Shown here: positions 39,402 to 49,107 of the stretch, piece after piece
Numbering within the stretch: position 1 is the stretch's first letter
How the letters are laid out: the number at the start of each line of letters is the position of its first letter
From: Pythium myriotylum
Taxonomy: Eukaryota; Oomycota; Peronosporomycetes; Pythiales; Pythiaceae
DNA length: 64,000 nt
Reading direction: 5' to 3'
Assembly: GCA_023091665.1 (NCBI GenBank)
Contig: JALJCQ010000014.1
Location: forward strand, 1,736,001-1,800,000
The notes under the pieces: model-generated
Told to the model about the DNA's origin: nothing
The model's input: only the letters and a program-made list of their open reading frames with translations
Database searches by the model: none
Position numbers and translations under genes: made by a program

Positions 39402-42400
39402 TCAGATTTTCCACTCGTTCCCTTCAGTGAGCTCGTCTTCTGGAGTGATGAATGGTGCGTGAATCGACTTGATCATCACTTCGCCACAGAAAATACACTC
39501 CGAGGCGATAATCTCGTCCAACTTCTGCTGCACCATCTCGCGCTCCTGCGCGAGACTCTGCTTGGCCGCATCCGCAGCGCTTGTTGCCTTGTCGTCATTG
39601 GGATTCATTTGTTCCTTTTCACTTGAGCTCAAGTTCAAGAATGGTAGTGCCGCAGTGAACGAACTCTGGAAAAATTTCGTACTTGTCGGGATCTCCGTCG
39701 ACAGCTCGTTCAGCTTTTGCACGAGCTGTTTCACAGTTTGTCGCTGAAAGCTGTTGAGGTGTTTCATCATTTCTTGCCGCAAAGCCGTAGCATGGAAGGC
39801 GTGTGAGCATGGGAAAACGTAGAACTCCTTACCCAAAATGTTCTGTCCTGTGAGTTCGCAACGTTGATTACCAGACACGATTGCGCATCGCTTGCGCAAT
39901 TTCTGCATATCTGCACGGATCAGCTCGGCCGACTGGGTGTAATCTTGCATCTCTTCCTTGAGCTGTTCGATGCGGTCATTGTACACTTCAAGAGATTCAC
40001 AAATCTCTTTCTTGAAGTCATTAATCTGCACGAAATCAGGAAAGAAGGGCAGGATATCTTCAATCTTGAGGAGTCCACTCTCCTTCAGGATACCCATGGC
40101 TTCTTTAATCTCCCCTCCAGCATCGATTGTGTGCTTGGCAATTAAAGTCCACAGCTTCTTGCGAGTTTCGTCATCTTCTGGCATATTCGCCATTTCTTTG
40201 GCGATCTTAACATCCACTTGCAAAGCCTTCTCCACAGCGTCCTGGTAAAGGCCCATTGCCGAATAGATGTAAATACATGCGCGATTCTTTTCGTTTTGTG
40301 TGCACAAACGTAGGGCAAAGGCAATGTCGAACAAGTGTTTTCCACCGTACTTCTTTCGCATGAACTTGATTAGCAATCGCTCGTCCGGATGCTTGGCCAT
40401 CAAGAACAAAATATAATTGTGGATAGTTTGATCGCGGTTGCCCTGTTTGATTGCAAACTTGAGGAATCGGATCGCCAGTTCGAGCACTGTTCGACTCTTC
40501 TGGCTGTTCTTCGTTTGATGGACGTGGCGCACAATTGATGGAATGAGACGAGTTGGGTTGAGCGTCTCAGCCTCTTTCCAAGCTTCATACACCTCCTTTG
40601 GCTTGTGAATGATGAGCTCAGGCGAATATTTGTAGTACAGTTCCTCCACCTTTGCGGTCGGTTTGTCACGCAAAAGTTCAATCGCGGCGCCATAGTCTCC
40701 TCTGTGAACATGATATGTCACGACTTTTTCGTAGTCCTCAATAAGCTCGGCGTAGAATTTGAGCTCGTCGGTTCGACCATGACTCGCGATGAGGTTGAAG
40801 GTCGTCGCAGGATCCAAATGGTTTTTCTGGTCTTGGAGAAACTCCTTGAATTTCACTAATAAGTTTGCATGTGCGTCAACATCCTGAGCACTTCCCTTGA
40901 GCACGTTGAACTTATCGAGGAATAGCTCAACGATCCAGGAGCACAGTACTGTCTTCTGTGTCTTCTCATCGGCGTTCAATCCCTTGAGCTTTTGCAACAG
41001 AAACAGTCGAAGTGAATCCCGAGTCTCCTTCTCGAGGAACTTTAGGGCAACCTCCTCGAAAGATCGGTTTGTCTTGGCGTAGATTACAGCCGCACGGTCG
41101 TACTCTTCCTTCTCGAACAGCTTGTCGGCTTGCGCCGTGAGCACATGCTGCCGCTCCCAGGCATTACGGCAAACAGAAAGCGCGTGCTCGAAGTCACGAT
41201 CCTCGCCTGAGGAGCTTGTCATGGCCTTTTGCAGGAAAAGTTTCCAGACATTGCGGTCTTCGTCGGCGATAACCACTTCCAGAATGCGGCGGTCCGAATG
41301 CACCCACACCGAGTTAAATGTTGGGTCGTGAGCGATTCCATGCACTTTACCAACGCGCGAGTCAAACTGCTCTTCCAGCACGATCACGTTGTTCAGCTTC
41401 GAGATAACCTGCAAGTACCGAGGAAAGAGCAAAATAACGTGGTACTGGGTGACAGCCAGCGATATGGGAGGGCTCCATGCGCGCGCATTGGCATCCGACT
41501 TCCCTGGGTATGAGATGAGGTCACAGCCTTTGGCGACATTGTCCACGGATGATGACTTGCCGAAAGACAGGTCGCCGTAAAATACTCCTTCGCCGGTAAG
41601 GATACCGAAGCTCGTCGCACGCTCGCGTTCCTGTTTGGCGTAGAACTGGAGGTCGGCGTTGGGTACCTCGCCGGGCAATTCCTGGAATCGGAGTTTGTCG
41701 GCGTTGGTGTACTGAGCAAAGAGTGTTTCGAATCCTTTCCCACCGATGAACTGAAACATTCGGGTGGGCCGTTTGCCGGCGCCAGAGGTCGTGAGCATGA
41801 CGTAGTACTTGACTTCGCCCGACGGCAAGACCCAATGGTCAAACTCGATGCCGGCGATCGGTCCTTGGTTCGAAATCTGGTACACTTTCTTGAACGAGCG
41901 CTCCTTACCGTCGAACTCGGCCTCATAGACTGCACCCGAGTCGGTACCAATGAGGATCGGCTCGGAGCTCGCTGGCGACCCTTCTTGGCGGTCCCAGGCG
42001 ACACAAGAGAACTTCATGTTTTGTGCCTTCATGATCTTCTTCGGACGGTTCGCGCTCGTGTGCAGATAGAAGTTGGACCCGTTCTCCATCGAGATGAGCA
42101 GGTGCGCGCCGCTCGGGTCGAGGAAGACGTTCGACATGGCCACGCGCGGCTCGATCATGATCTCCTCGATCTGGCCGACCGAGTCGGTCGCGTCCACCGT
42201 GCAGCGCAGCAGCATGCCTTCCATGGATCCGAGCGCCATGATGCCGTTGCCGACGCTCATGCACGAGAGCGTGAAGCCTTTGCGGCGCGAGACCTTGAGC
42301 CCGTGCTCGCGCAGCTCGAACATGGGCCGCTCGTCCGCCTTCATTTTGGCGCGGTGGTCGCCCGCGCTCTCGAACTCGAAGTCATCTCCGCCTCCTCCTC

Positions 42401-42521
42401 CGCCGCCGCCGCCGCTGTCCGGCGCGTACGGCGACTCGTAGACGTCGTCGGCATTGCCCCCGCTGCCGCTGCCGTGCGCGGCCTCCTCCTTGCGCCAGTC
42501 GGCGAAGAGATCCGCCGACAT
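39402..42521 (-). CDS. VPS18: VPS18 homologue (HOPS/CORVET core subunit) with altered RING
   Basis: Single exon, 1039 aa. A Gly/Ser-rich acidic N-terminus (with a run of nine Gly) precedes a beta-propeller (about 60-400) of the Pep3/Vps18 type, then alpha-solenoid clathrin-heavy-chain-like repeats (about 450-850). Residues such as AHANLLVKFKEFL, NLIASHGRTDELKFYAEL and VVTYHVHRGDYGAAIELL match Vps18 well. The C-terminal RING region opens with CELTGQNILGKEFYVFPCSHAFHATAL and closes with CIFCGEVMIKSIHAPFI. VPS18 is a core subunit of the HOPS and CORVET tethers for late endosome and vacuole fusion. In this copy the second Cys of the first pair (Thr) and the Cys after the His pair (Ala) are missing, so one zinc site may be lost. 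It is divergent from a small gene at 42660. Confidence 0.92.
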   Translation of the reverse strand: MSADLFADWRKEEAAHGSGSGGNADDVYESPYAPDSGGGGGGGGGDDFEFESAGDHRAKMKADERPMFELREHGLKVSRRKGFTLSCMSVGNGIMALGSMEGMLLRCTVDATDSVGQIEEIMIEPRVAMSNVFLDPSGAHLLISMENGSNFYLHTSANRPKKIMKAQNMKFSCVAWDRQEGSPASSEPILIGTDSGAVYEAEFDGKERSFKKVYQISNQGPIAGIEFDHWVLPSGEVKYYVMLTTSGAGKRPTRMFQFIGGKGFETLFAQYTNADKLRFQELPGEVPNADLQFYAKQERERATSFGILTGEGVFYGDLSFGKSSSVDNVAKGCDLISYPGKSDANARAWSPPISLAVTQYHVILLFPRYLQVISKLNNVIVLEEQFDSRVGKVHGIAHDPTFNSVWVHSDRRILEVVIADEDRNVWKLFLQKAMTSSSGEDRDFEHALSVCRNAWERQHVLTAQADKLFEKEEYDRAAVIYAKTNRSFEEVALKFLEKETRDSLRLFLLQKLKGLNADEKTQKTVLCSWIVELFLDKFNVLKGSAQDVDAHANLLVKFKEFLQDQKNHLDPATTFNLIASHGRTDELKFYAELIEDYEKVVTYHVHRGDYGAAIELLRDKPTAKVEELYYKYSPELIIHKPKEVYEAWKEAETLNPTRLIPSIVRHVHQTKNSQKSRTVLELAIRFLKFAIKQGNRDQTIHNYILFLMAKHPDERLLIKFMRKKYGGKHLFDIAFALRLCTQNEKNRACIYIYSAMGLYQDAVEKALQVDVKIAKEMANMPEDDETRKKLWTLIAKHTIDAGGEIKEAMGILKESGLLKIEDILPFFPDFVQINDFKKEICESLEVYNDRIEQLKEEMQDYTQSAELIRADMQKLRKRCAIVSGNQRCELTGQNILGKEFYVFPCSHAFHATALRQEMMKHLNSFQRQTVKQLVQKLNELSTEIPTSTKFFQSSFTAALPFLNLSSSEKEQMNPNDDKATSAADAAKQSLAQEREMVQQKLDEIIASECIFCGEVMIKSIHAPFITPEDELTEGNEWKI

Positions 42522-42659
42522 TCGTTCCGCTCAACTGGGGTGTCCGGCGAGGAAGGAATCCTCCCTCCCGGACTGGAACGAGGGACCACGTCCCTCGCGA
42601 GGGACAGCGTAACCCGTGTAACCTCGTCCAGGTCTTCCATCTCCCCGGCAGTTGACAGG

Positions 42660-43024
42660 ATGGACACCAACAGCGAGAACGTGTATCGCGGCGCGCAGTC
42701 GCTGCTCAAGCGCTTCCGCGATCAGCTCGGCGACGACGCGCTGCCGCAGGAGGTCTTCCAGGTCCAGGACCTGATCGAGTGCATCGAGAAGAACGCGGAC
42801 CGCGTGGCGCACATGATGAAGGACACGCGGCGCAAGCGCTCGGGCGCCTCCTGGGACGACATCAAGGCGCTGCTCGTCGAGCAAGATCGCTACTTCCGCG
42901 AGGTGCGTCGTGCGCGCCGGGGCGCCGAGCGCAGCAGTCACTAACGACCAGGAGGCAGGTCTCCGATCTCTTCGTGCAGATGAGCAAGAAGAAGCTCGTG
43001 GTCTCGCGCCGCGCCGCGCCGTGA
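42660..43024 (+). CDS. Small helical protein of unknown function
   Basis: Exons 42660-42902 and 42959-43024 (102 aa; intron 56 nt). The protein is almost wholly alpha-helical and charged: ENVYRGAQSLLKRFRDQL, FQVQDLIECIEKNADRVAHM and LLVEQDRYFREVSDLFVQMSK, the last crossing the splice. It ends in a short basic tail (VVSRRAAP). The regular hydrophobic spacing suggests a coiled coil or a small subunit of a larger complex. No family could be named. It sits head-to-head with VPS18, 138 bases apart. Confidence 0.65.
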
Positions 43025-43450
43025 CGCCATGGAGGAGAGGCTAGCTCGCTCGGCAGCTGCGGCGAGCCGGAGCCACTATTTATCATGTCATTGCCTCGCT
43101 TGTTTGCGTTACTCGTCCACTTCCGTCGTCGAATATATGAACACCTTCTGGCCTGTTTACGTGACCTGCATGTGCTCGACTTCGTCTGCGAGCGTACGCC
43201 GCCGCTGGACCGGACCTGCGAGCGTACTCGACGCGAGCGTACGCCCATTCCATTGGCGATCTGTTTCCGTTCTGCGTACGCTCGCACATGAGTAAAAACC
43301 CACCACCATGCGTAAATAGCCCGGGGTTTTTACCCGTCCCCTTCAACTGCGGCATGTTGCCGCCTCGACAATGGCGATGAGCTGCTCGGGGGCCACATCG
43401 CAATCCGCCGCCTCCGCGCCACTCGCTCCACGACCGCGTACTCCTCCACC
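43025..43450. promoter_or_regulatory. Intergenic region upstream of the transaminase with repeated motif
   Basis: These 426 bases precede the class III aminotransferase. They contain four copies of a GCGAGCGTAC motif between 43188 and 43285. From about 43385 the reading frame of the transaminase is open without an ATG and codes for a presequence-like peptide. Nothing else is recognisable. Confidence 0.5.
43188..43285. repeat. Cluster of GCGAGCGTACGCC motifs (three direct, one inverted)
   Basis: GCGAGCGTACGCC occurs at 43188-43200 and 43233-43245. A ten-base version GCGAGCGTAC lies at 43218-43227, and the complement GCGTACGCTCGC at 43274-43285. The motif contains the palindrome GCGTACGC. Four copies in 98 bases in a promoter position suggest binding sites for a dimeric transcription factor. 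Confidence 0.75.
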
Positions 43451-44850
43451 ATGGGCAAGCAGCACCTCGCTCGCGGCGTCGGCCGCATGGCCGACCTCGT
43501 CATGACCCGCGGCCAAGGGTCTTGGATCTGGACGGCCGACAACCGCAAGCTGCTCGACTTCACCAGCGGCATTGCCGTCACCAACCTCGGCCACTGCCAC
43601 CCGCGCGTCGTCGAGGCTGCGCAAAAGCAGGTCGCGACGCTCGTGCACGCCCAGGTGAACATCGGCTACCACTCGCCGATGCTCGAGCTCACGGACCGCC
43701 TCTTGCCGATCATGCCCAAGGGCCTCGATTCGCTCTTCTTTGCCACGTCAGGCTCGGAGGCGGTCGAGAACTCCGTCAAGCTGGCGCGCCATGCGACTGG
43801 AAAGCAGAACGTCATCGTGTTCCAGGGCGGCTACCACGGCCGTACGTTCGGCGCCATGGCGCTGACCACGAGTAAGACAGTCTATAGCGCTGGCTTTGGA
43901 CCGCTCATGGGGGGCGTCAAGGTGGCACCGTTCCCGTACAGCCTCCATGGCCCAATCTACGACGACGAAAAGATGAGCCAGTGGTGTCTCGACCAAGTCA
44001 ACCTCGCGCTGAAGCAGCAGTCTGCACCGTCGGACACGGCAGCGATTCTTCTTGAGCCAGTGCTCGGCGAGGGCGGCTACGTCGTCCCCCCCAAGAGCTT
44101 CATGAAGGGATTGCGCAAGATTTGTGATGACAACAACATCTTGCTGATCGCAGACGAAGTTCAGAGTGGCTTTGGTCGCACAGGCGAATACTTTGCGATC
44201 AACGGCCATTTTGACGTCGTGCCAGACATCCTGGTCATGGCCAAGGGCATTGCGAGTGGTTTCCCGTTGAGCGGATTTGCGAGCCGAAAGGAACTGACGG
44301 ACCGACAGCCGCCAGGGTCAATGGGCGGTACCTACGCGGGCAACGCTGTCGCGTGCGCAGCTGCGATTGCTACCAACGTGAGTGGAACACGCGGCTTGTC
44401 ATCGTTGATCCGATTCTCATGTTGGTATTGTTCTGTAGGATGTCATGAAGGAGGAGAACATTCTCGACAACACACGCACTCGCGGTGCTGAGGTGAGTTT
44501 GCTGTGGTGAACACGCACTTGCAGCGCGAAGTGCAACTGACTGACTGGGTTTCCACTGCTAGTTCATCTCTGGACTGCACCGCTTCAAAGCGTCAGGTCG
44601 TTACCCAATCCAGGATGTCCGTGGCCTCGGACTCATGATCGCGATGGAGTTTGATCTGAACCAGTGCCCGGTGGGCACGGCATCCCGCGTCGCGCAGGCG
44701 TGCCTGAGCAACGGGATGATGGTGCTGACGACGAGCGTGTACGAGACGATTCGCTTCATGCCTCCGCTCAACATTTCCAAGGAGGAGACCGCGCTGGGCT
44801 TGGAGCTGCTCGAGCGTGCATTGGAAGACGTCTTCCACCCCAAGAACTAG
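43451..44850 (+). CDS. Class III aminotransferase, 4-aminobutyrate transaminase-like
   Basis: Exons 43451-44377, 44439-44492 and 44563-44850 (422 aa from MGKQHLARGV; introns 61 and 70 nt). PLP-enzyme signatures are present: FTSGIAVTNLGHCHP, ATSGSEAVENSVKLAR, GGYHGRTFGAMAL, LLEPVLGEGGYV, LLIADEVQSGFGRTG and the cofactor-lysine segment ILVMAKGIASGFPLSGF, then GGTYAGNAVACAAA. It should transfer an amino group from 4-aminobutyrate or a related omega-amino acid to 2-oxoglutarate. Ornithine or acetylornithine cannot be fully excluded as substrate. The frame upstream of the ATG codes for IRRLRATRSTTAYSS, like a mitochondrial presequence, so the true start may be on an undetected upstream exon. Confidence 0.88.
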
Positions 44851-45233
44851 ACGATAGGCAGTTGCCGAACGCACTCGCTGCCATTAGAGGCGAGCGCAGA
44901 AACTCAATAGAGTACCAGTGTCGTTGCATCTGGATGTCCATCACATGCGGTCAACAGATGGGTCCAGTGTATCCATCTTGGCGGACGTCGCAGCAATTCA
45001 TGCCATCATGTTTTGCTCTCTGTGTACTGTCGCTCGCATGCTAAGTACGTCATCATCCGTACTGTAGCGCATTGATTACTACCTCCTCCCCCCTCTCGCG
45101 GGGGGCATTAATCCTGTCCCTCTTTTCTCCTCCCGCTCCGCCTCCCTCACTCGTGAATGTGCCTGGGCGAAGCGAGGCGAAGTGTCGCGACTGCCGCGCC
45201 GTCCCCGCGCCGCCCCGCCCGCCGCTTTCTGCC
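44851..45233. other. Intergenic region with a C6/G6 hairpin
   Basis: These 383 bases lie between the transaminase stop and the TAF4-like ATG. A perfect inverted repeat CCCCCC-TCTCGC-GGGGGG occupies 45088-45105, about 130 bases before the ATG, and could fold in the mRNA leader. No gene is seen. Confidence 0.4.
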
Positions 45234-48200
45234 ATGAGCGCGCCCATCGACGACCTCCTCTACGGCGGAGACGACTCCGGAGACGACGACGAGCTGAACG
45301 GTGCGTCCCTCGCGAACCCGCGAGCCCAGTGGCCCACCTAACCCGCGCTGCCTGCCGCAGTCCCCATGAGCTCCTTCAGCGCGCCGCTGCCGGCGACTGG
45401 CGCGCTCGCAATGGTCGCGCCGCCGGGCACCGTGCCTCTGGGCGCCCCGTCCGCGGTGCTCGCGCCGCCCAGTGGGCTCGGCGGCCTCGGCAGCGTCTCG
45501 GCGCCGCCGCCCATGAGCGCGGGCTCGGTCTCCGCCCCGGTCTCAACCATGGCGGCTCCGCGCCCGCTCTCCGCGACAGGCACCGCGACAGCAACCACCG
45601 CCGCTGCGGCCGCAGGGCCTGTGAAGCAGCAGGGCTCTGGGCATCAAATGTTCCAGCAAATGTTCGCATTGCTCAAGCAAATGCTCCCGCCAGAGCAGTA
45701 TGCCGCGCTACACTCGGAGATGCGAAACGGCAACGGCGTACGTCGGATCGCTGGAGGATGCTCTGTTCATAGTTACTTAGTGGTGGCTGTTGCTAGAATG
45801 ACATCAAGTCGATCGTTGACATTATCAAGCGTATCGCTGGTGATGCGATCTTCGCAAGCGTCATTCAGCGGATGGATCTCACGCGAAACCACTCAGCAGC
45901 AGCCGGATCCCTCGGGATCGTTAAGGCCGAACCCGCTGCAGGCGCAGCGCCTACATCGATGGCGACAACAACTGCAGGGGCAGCAAGACCAACTCCCATT
46001 CCCCGTCCGGTGACAACTCCTCCTTCCACGATCGCGTCCACTCCAATTACTCAACCGCTCCAGCCCATGTCGGCGACGAATCTTCAGACAACCACGGCAA
46101 CTTCTGCACCGGCAGTCGCAATGCAGCGGCCGACACTAGTGGCGGCAACGGCGCCGCAGACGACACCTCCAGCTGTGGGGTCGGTGAAAACTGAGCCTGT
46201 CGGCTCTTTTACTGGTGCACCATTAGCTCCTCCACCCGACGTCTCCGTGGCAATAGGCTCCCAGGTTCCATCAGTGACAGCAACAACTGCCACGCCTATT
46301 GACTCAGTTGGTGGAGGGAAGAACGAAACTCAGGAGAAGATCCAGTTTGCGAAGAAACTGCTTTTCCACGCATCCTCGTGTACGCTACCACCTGGCAACT
46401 GTCAAGTCAAACGTTGTGACGATGTAAGGCGCGTGTTCAAGCACAGCGTTTCGTGTGGTGGGGCTCGAGGCTGTAGCCACTGCCGACAACTCAAGGCGTT
46501 GGTGGAGTACCATGCAAAGGAATGTTTGGTACCTGTCGGTGAGCATTGTAAGATTCCGTTCTGCGACGGCATTCGGCGAAATAATGCGGCAGCGAGGGCC
46601 CGTGCAGTTTCGTCTGGAACAACTACGGCAGTCCCAGCGGCAACTACCGTGCCATCTGCACCTGCCGGTGGTGTGACGCCACCTCTTGCCACGCCGGCGT
46701 CAACCGCAAGTGTATTGAGTGATGATGATGAAGATAACACTCCGTTAGCATCTGCGGTGAACAAAGTGAAAAAGAACGTGAAGGCTAAGTCGCCGAAATC
46801 TGGTCCAGCAAACTCGACTGCCACAACACCAACTGCTGTCGCGAAAAAGAAGGTGACTCCAATTGCAAAGCCCACGACGTCTACACCGCCGTCGACTGCC
46901 TCGACACCGTCGAGTACAGGATCCTCTACACCTGCTCCCGCTCCCGCTGCTGTAGCTAACAAGCCTAAACCTGCATCAGCAACACTCACGCAAGCGCAAG
47001 AATACGGACGACTATTGCAGCTAATCTTGCACGTGGAGAAATGCAAGACTTCAACGTGTCCCGTTGGAGAAGACTGCGTGGAGGCCAAGACCCTTCTTCG
47101 CCAGGTGAACGCACCAGATGCACCTGTTCGTGCTCAGACGTACAAGAAGGTTTTTGCTCACTACAAAGTCTGCTTGGCGAAGAACAACACCCAAAACTGC
47201 CCGATGTGTAAGATCGGATTACTACCCATTGAGGTAACTACCAGCACCATCGGCACAACAGGTAGCGGCACTTCTCAATCTCCAGCTCTTGCTGCGCCTG
47301 CGACCGTTGCGTCCTCATCATCCACAACAACAGCCTCAGCGACGTCACCTTCGGTTGGGACACTGAAGAGAACTAACAGCTCTCTTGCGTCTCCTCGCTC
47401 GCCATCCAAGAAGCCGCGATTGCCGACAAAGGGAGGAAAGCCCGATATGCCTGGAGCATCAGCAGTAGCTGGTGTGCCGGATCATCAATCACTGGATTTG
47501 GTGTCGACGAGTAGAAACGACCTCCGCAAAGAAGAAGATGTTCTGACACATACTGCTATCGATTTGAATACGGAGCGTCGAGCTATGATGGATCGGTCCC
47601 GGCGAAGACATATTCCTGAGCGTTTGCCGTGCAAGAAGGAAGAATGGCAGCAAAATGACCTCTTCAACAGTGATAAGCTCACACACCATGTTGAAAATAT
47701 TGCGAAGAAGCATGGCGTCAGTATTGGCACTGGTAACGCTGCCGCATCGACTGCTCAGGTTATGGCGCATGCTCTTCACGAGTATCTAAAGCAGATCATT
47801 GAAGAAATGGTAGAGGCGGCGAAGCTTCGAGGTGACGTTAGCGCTCAGGCACTCGAAGTCTTGGTGAAGAAAGAACTAGGCGGAGCTGGTGCTCTTCGCG
47901 AGTTGACATCCACCGATATTCTTCGAGTTAGCTGTGATGATTCATTTGTGCGATTGCGTCAGGAAGATATTGCACTCCGAACACATTTGCTCGAAGATGC
48001 GAAGCGCGAAGAGTTGGCTGAGAAGGAGCGTTCGAAGAAGCGCAAGAAGGTGGATCGCGTCAAACTGCAAGCCCAGGAAGAGAAAGACGAGGCCGAGATG
48101 GATTTGGAAGAATTGGCAGTGAAAGATTTGAAGGATCGGCTGCTGCATGAGGACAAGGATGGCACGATTCATGTGGATGGGCGTGTGAATGAGAGTATAG

Positions 48201-48343
48201 CGACAAAGCTTCCACGGCGCGTGGATGACCAGGTCACAATGGAAGACGCGACGTTCTGGCTGGAGAACCAGAAACCGTACATCAACCCTAAGCTTTTTGT
48301 TCGCGCGGAAGCCGCGCGCATCGTCACGAAGGCGTTGCTGTGA
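45234..48343 (+). CDS. TAF4-like TFIID subunit fused to two TAZ-type zinc fingers
   Basis: Exons 45234-45300, 45361-45737 and 45797-48343 (996 aa; introns 60 and 59 nt). An acidic N-terminus (DDLLYGGDDSGDDDELN) is followed by Ala/Pro-rich sequence. At about 115-175 an RST-like domain appears (MFQQMFALLKQMLPPEQYAAL, then DIKSIVDIIKRIAGDAIFASVIQRM), seen in plant TAF4. A TAZ-type zinc finger follows at about 327-415 (ASSCTLPPGNCQVKRCDDVRR, CSHCRQLKALVEYHAKEC) and a second, looser one at about 549-630 (HVEKCKTSTCPVGEDC, NCPMCKIGLLP). The C-terminus (about 770-996) matches the TAF4 histone-fold and tail: HHVENIAKKHGVSIGTG, LHEYLKQIIEEMVEAAKLR and LAEKERSKKRKKVD. TAF4 pairs with TAF12 in TFIID; TAZ fingers bind activation domains. 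Confidence 0.82.
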
Positions 48344-48413
48344 TTGAAGGATCACCCGATAGATAGCGAAACTAAGAAACAGCCACATTCGAATATACTA
48401 GCAACTCGTTGAG

Positions 48414-49013
48414 CTATTCGAAACGGGAGTGGATGCGAATGTGGCCTAGCTCAGCGTTTTCGCTCGTGGGTGGCTGAATTTTGATAGGCTTGAAAGCGTA
48501 CGTGTCAGACTCAAGCAGGGCACTTCCTGGTATCCTCGACGAGTCGGCCACGTAGACGTCCTCCCCGTTGCGAATTTCGACGAAGTGGGTGCGCTGCTTG
48601 ACGCCTTTGGACTTGACCTTCGGCGTCGTGGCCTGGAGCTTGCCGTTCGGCCCAAATGCCATGTCCACGCCCATGTAGAGACCCTCTCCCGTCTCCACTG
48701 CGATGTGGTACGCGTGCCATGGACACTTGATCGTGATTTTGCCGCCCAGTTCTTCGATGTCGCCGTTCAGAAGCGGACCGCCGTGGTCTGCTCAGGAGGC
48801 CAAGTTAGCGCTGAAGCAAGTCATGCCGACAGAGAGTATCTACGCACGGTAGCACGTCTGGTCGATGCAGAAGACCTCGCCCTTGAGATGTAGCAGCAGC
48901 ACGCTGCGCTGCGAAGACGGCAGCTGCACGCAGCGGCGCGAGCCCGGAGGCAGCTCGCTCAGCTTGCACACGAACTCATACTCGAGGTCCATTCTGGAGA
49001 TGGAGGGGTACAT
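48414..49013 (-). CDS. Rieske [2Fe-2S] domain protein
   Basis: Exons to 48848 and 48787-48414 (172 aa counted from the ATG at 48992; an in-frame ATG seven codons upstream at 49013 would give 179). The intron is 60 nt. Splicing completes the Rieske cluster motif: CYHHGG (Cys47, His49) and CPWH (Cys70, His73), the C-x-H and C-x2-H ligands for a [2Fe-2S] cluster. There is no oxygenase catalytic domain, so it resembles the small soluble RFESD-type Rieske ferredoxins rather than a ring-hydroxylating enzyme. The C-terminal half (TPKVKSKGVKQRTHFVEI, VADSSRIPGSALLESDTY) is folded but unnamed. It is divergent from the myristoylatable ankyrin gene, with 94-115 bases between the starts. Confidence 0.88.
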
Positions 49014-49016
49014 TCA

Positions 49017-49072
49017 GTATACATCCACACCCTACCATAACCACGTATACCTGGAAGTTAGGGGGTGTATAC
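49017..49072. repeat. Three GTATAC palindromes within an imperfect inverted repeat
   Basis: GTATAC occurs at 49017-49022, 49045-49050 and 49067-49072, in the short interval between two divergent start codons. The outer copies are flanked by CACCCTA on one side and TAGGGGGT on the other, forming an imperfect inverted repeat. This position suits a bidirectional promoter element. Confidence 0.55.
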
Positions 49073-49107
49073 TCGAAGTTCCAGCTCTTCAACAGACACG
49101 AGTGAGA

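Noticed and set aside
43371..43450. Upstream ATGs at 43354, 43371 and 43377 as transaminase starts
   Set aside because: All are out of frame with MGKQHLARG, and none can be joined by a good short intron. The presequence-like frame lacks an ATG.
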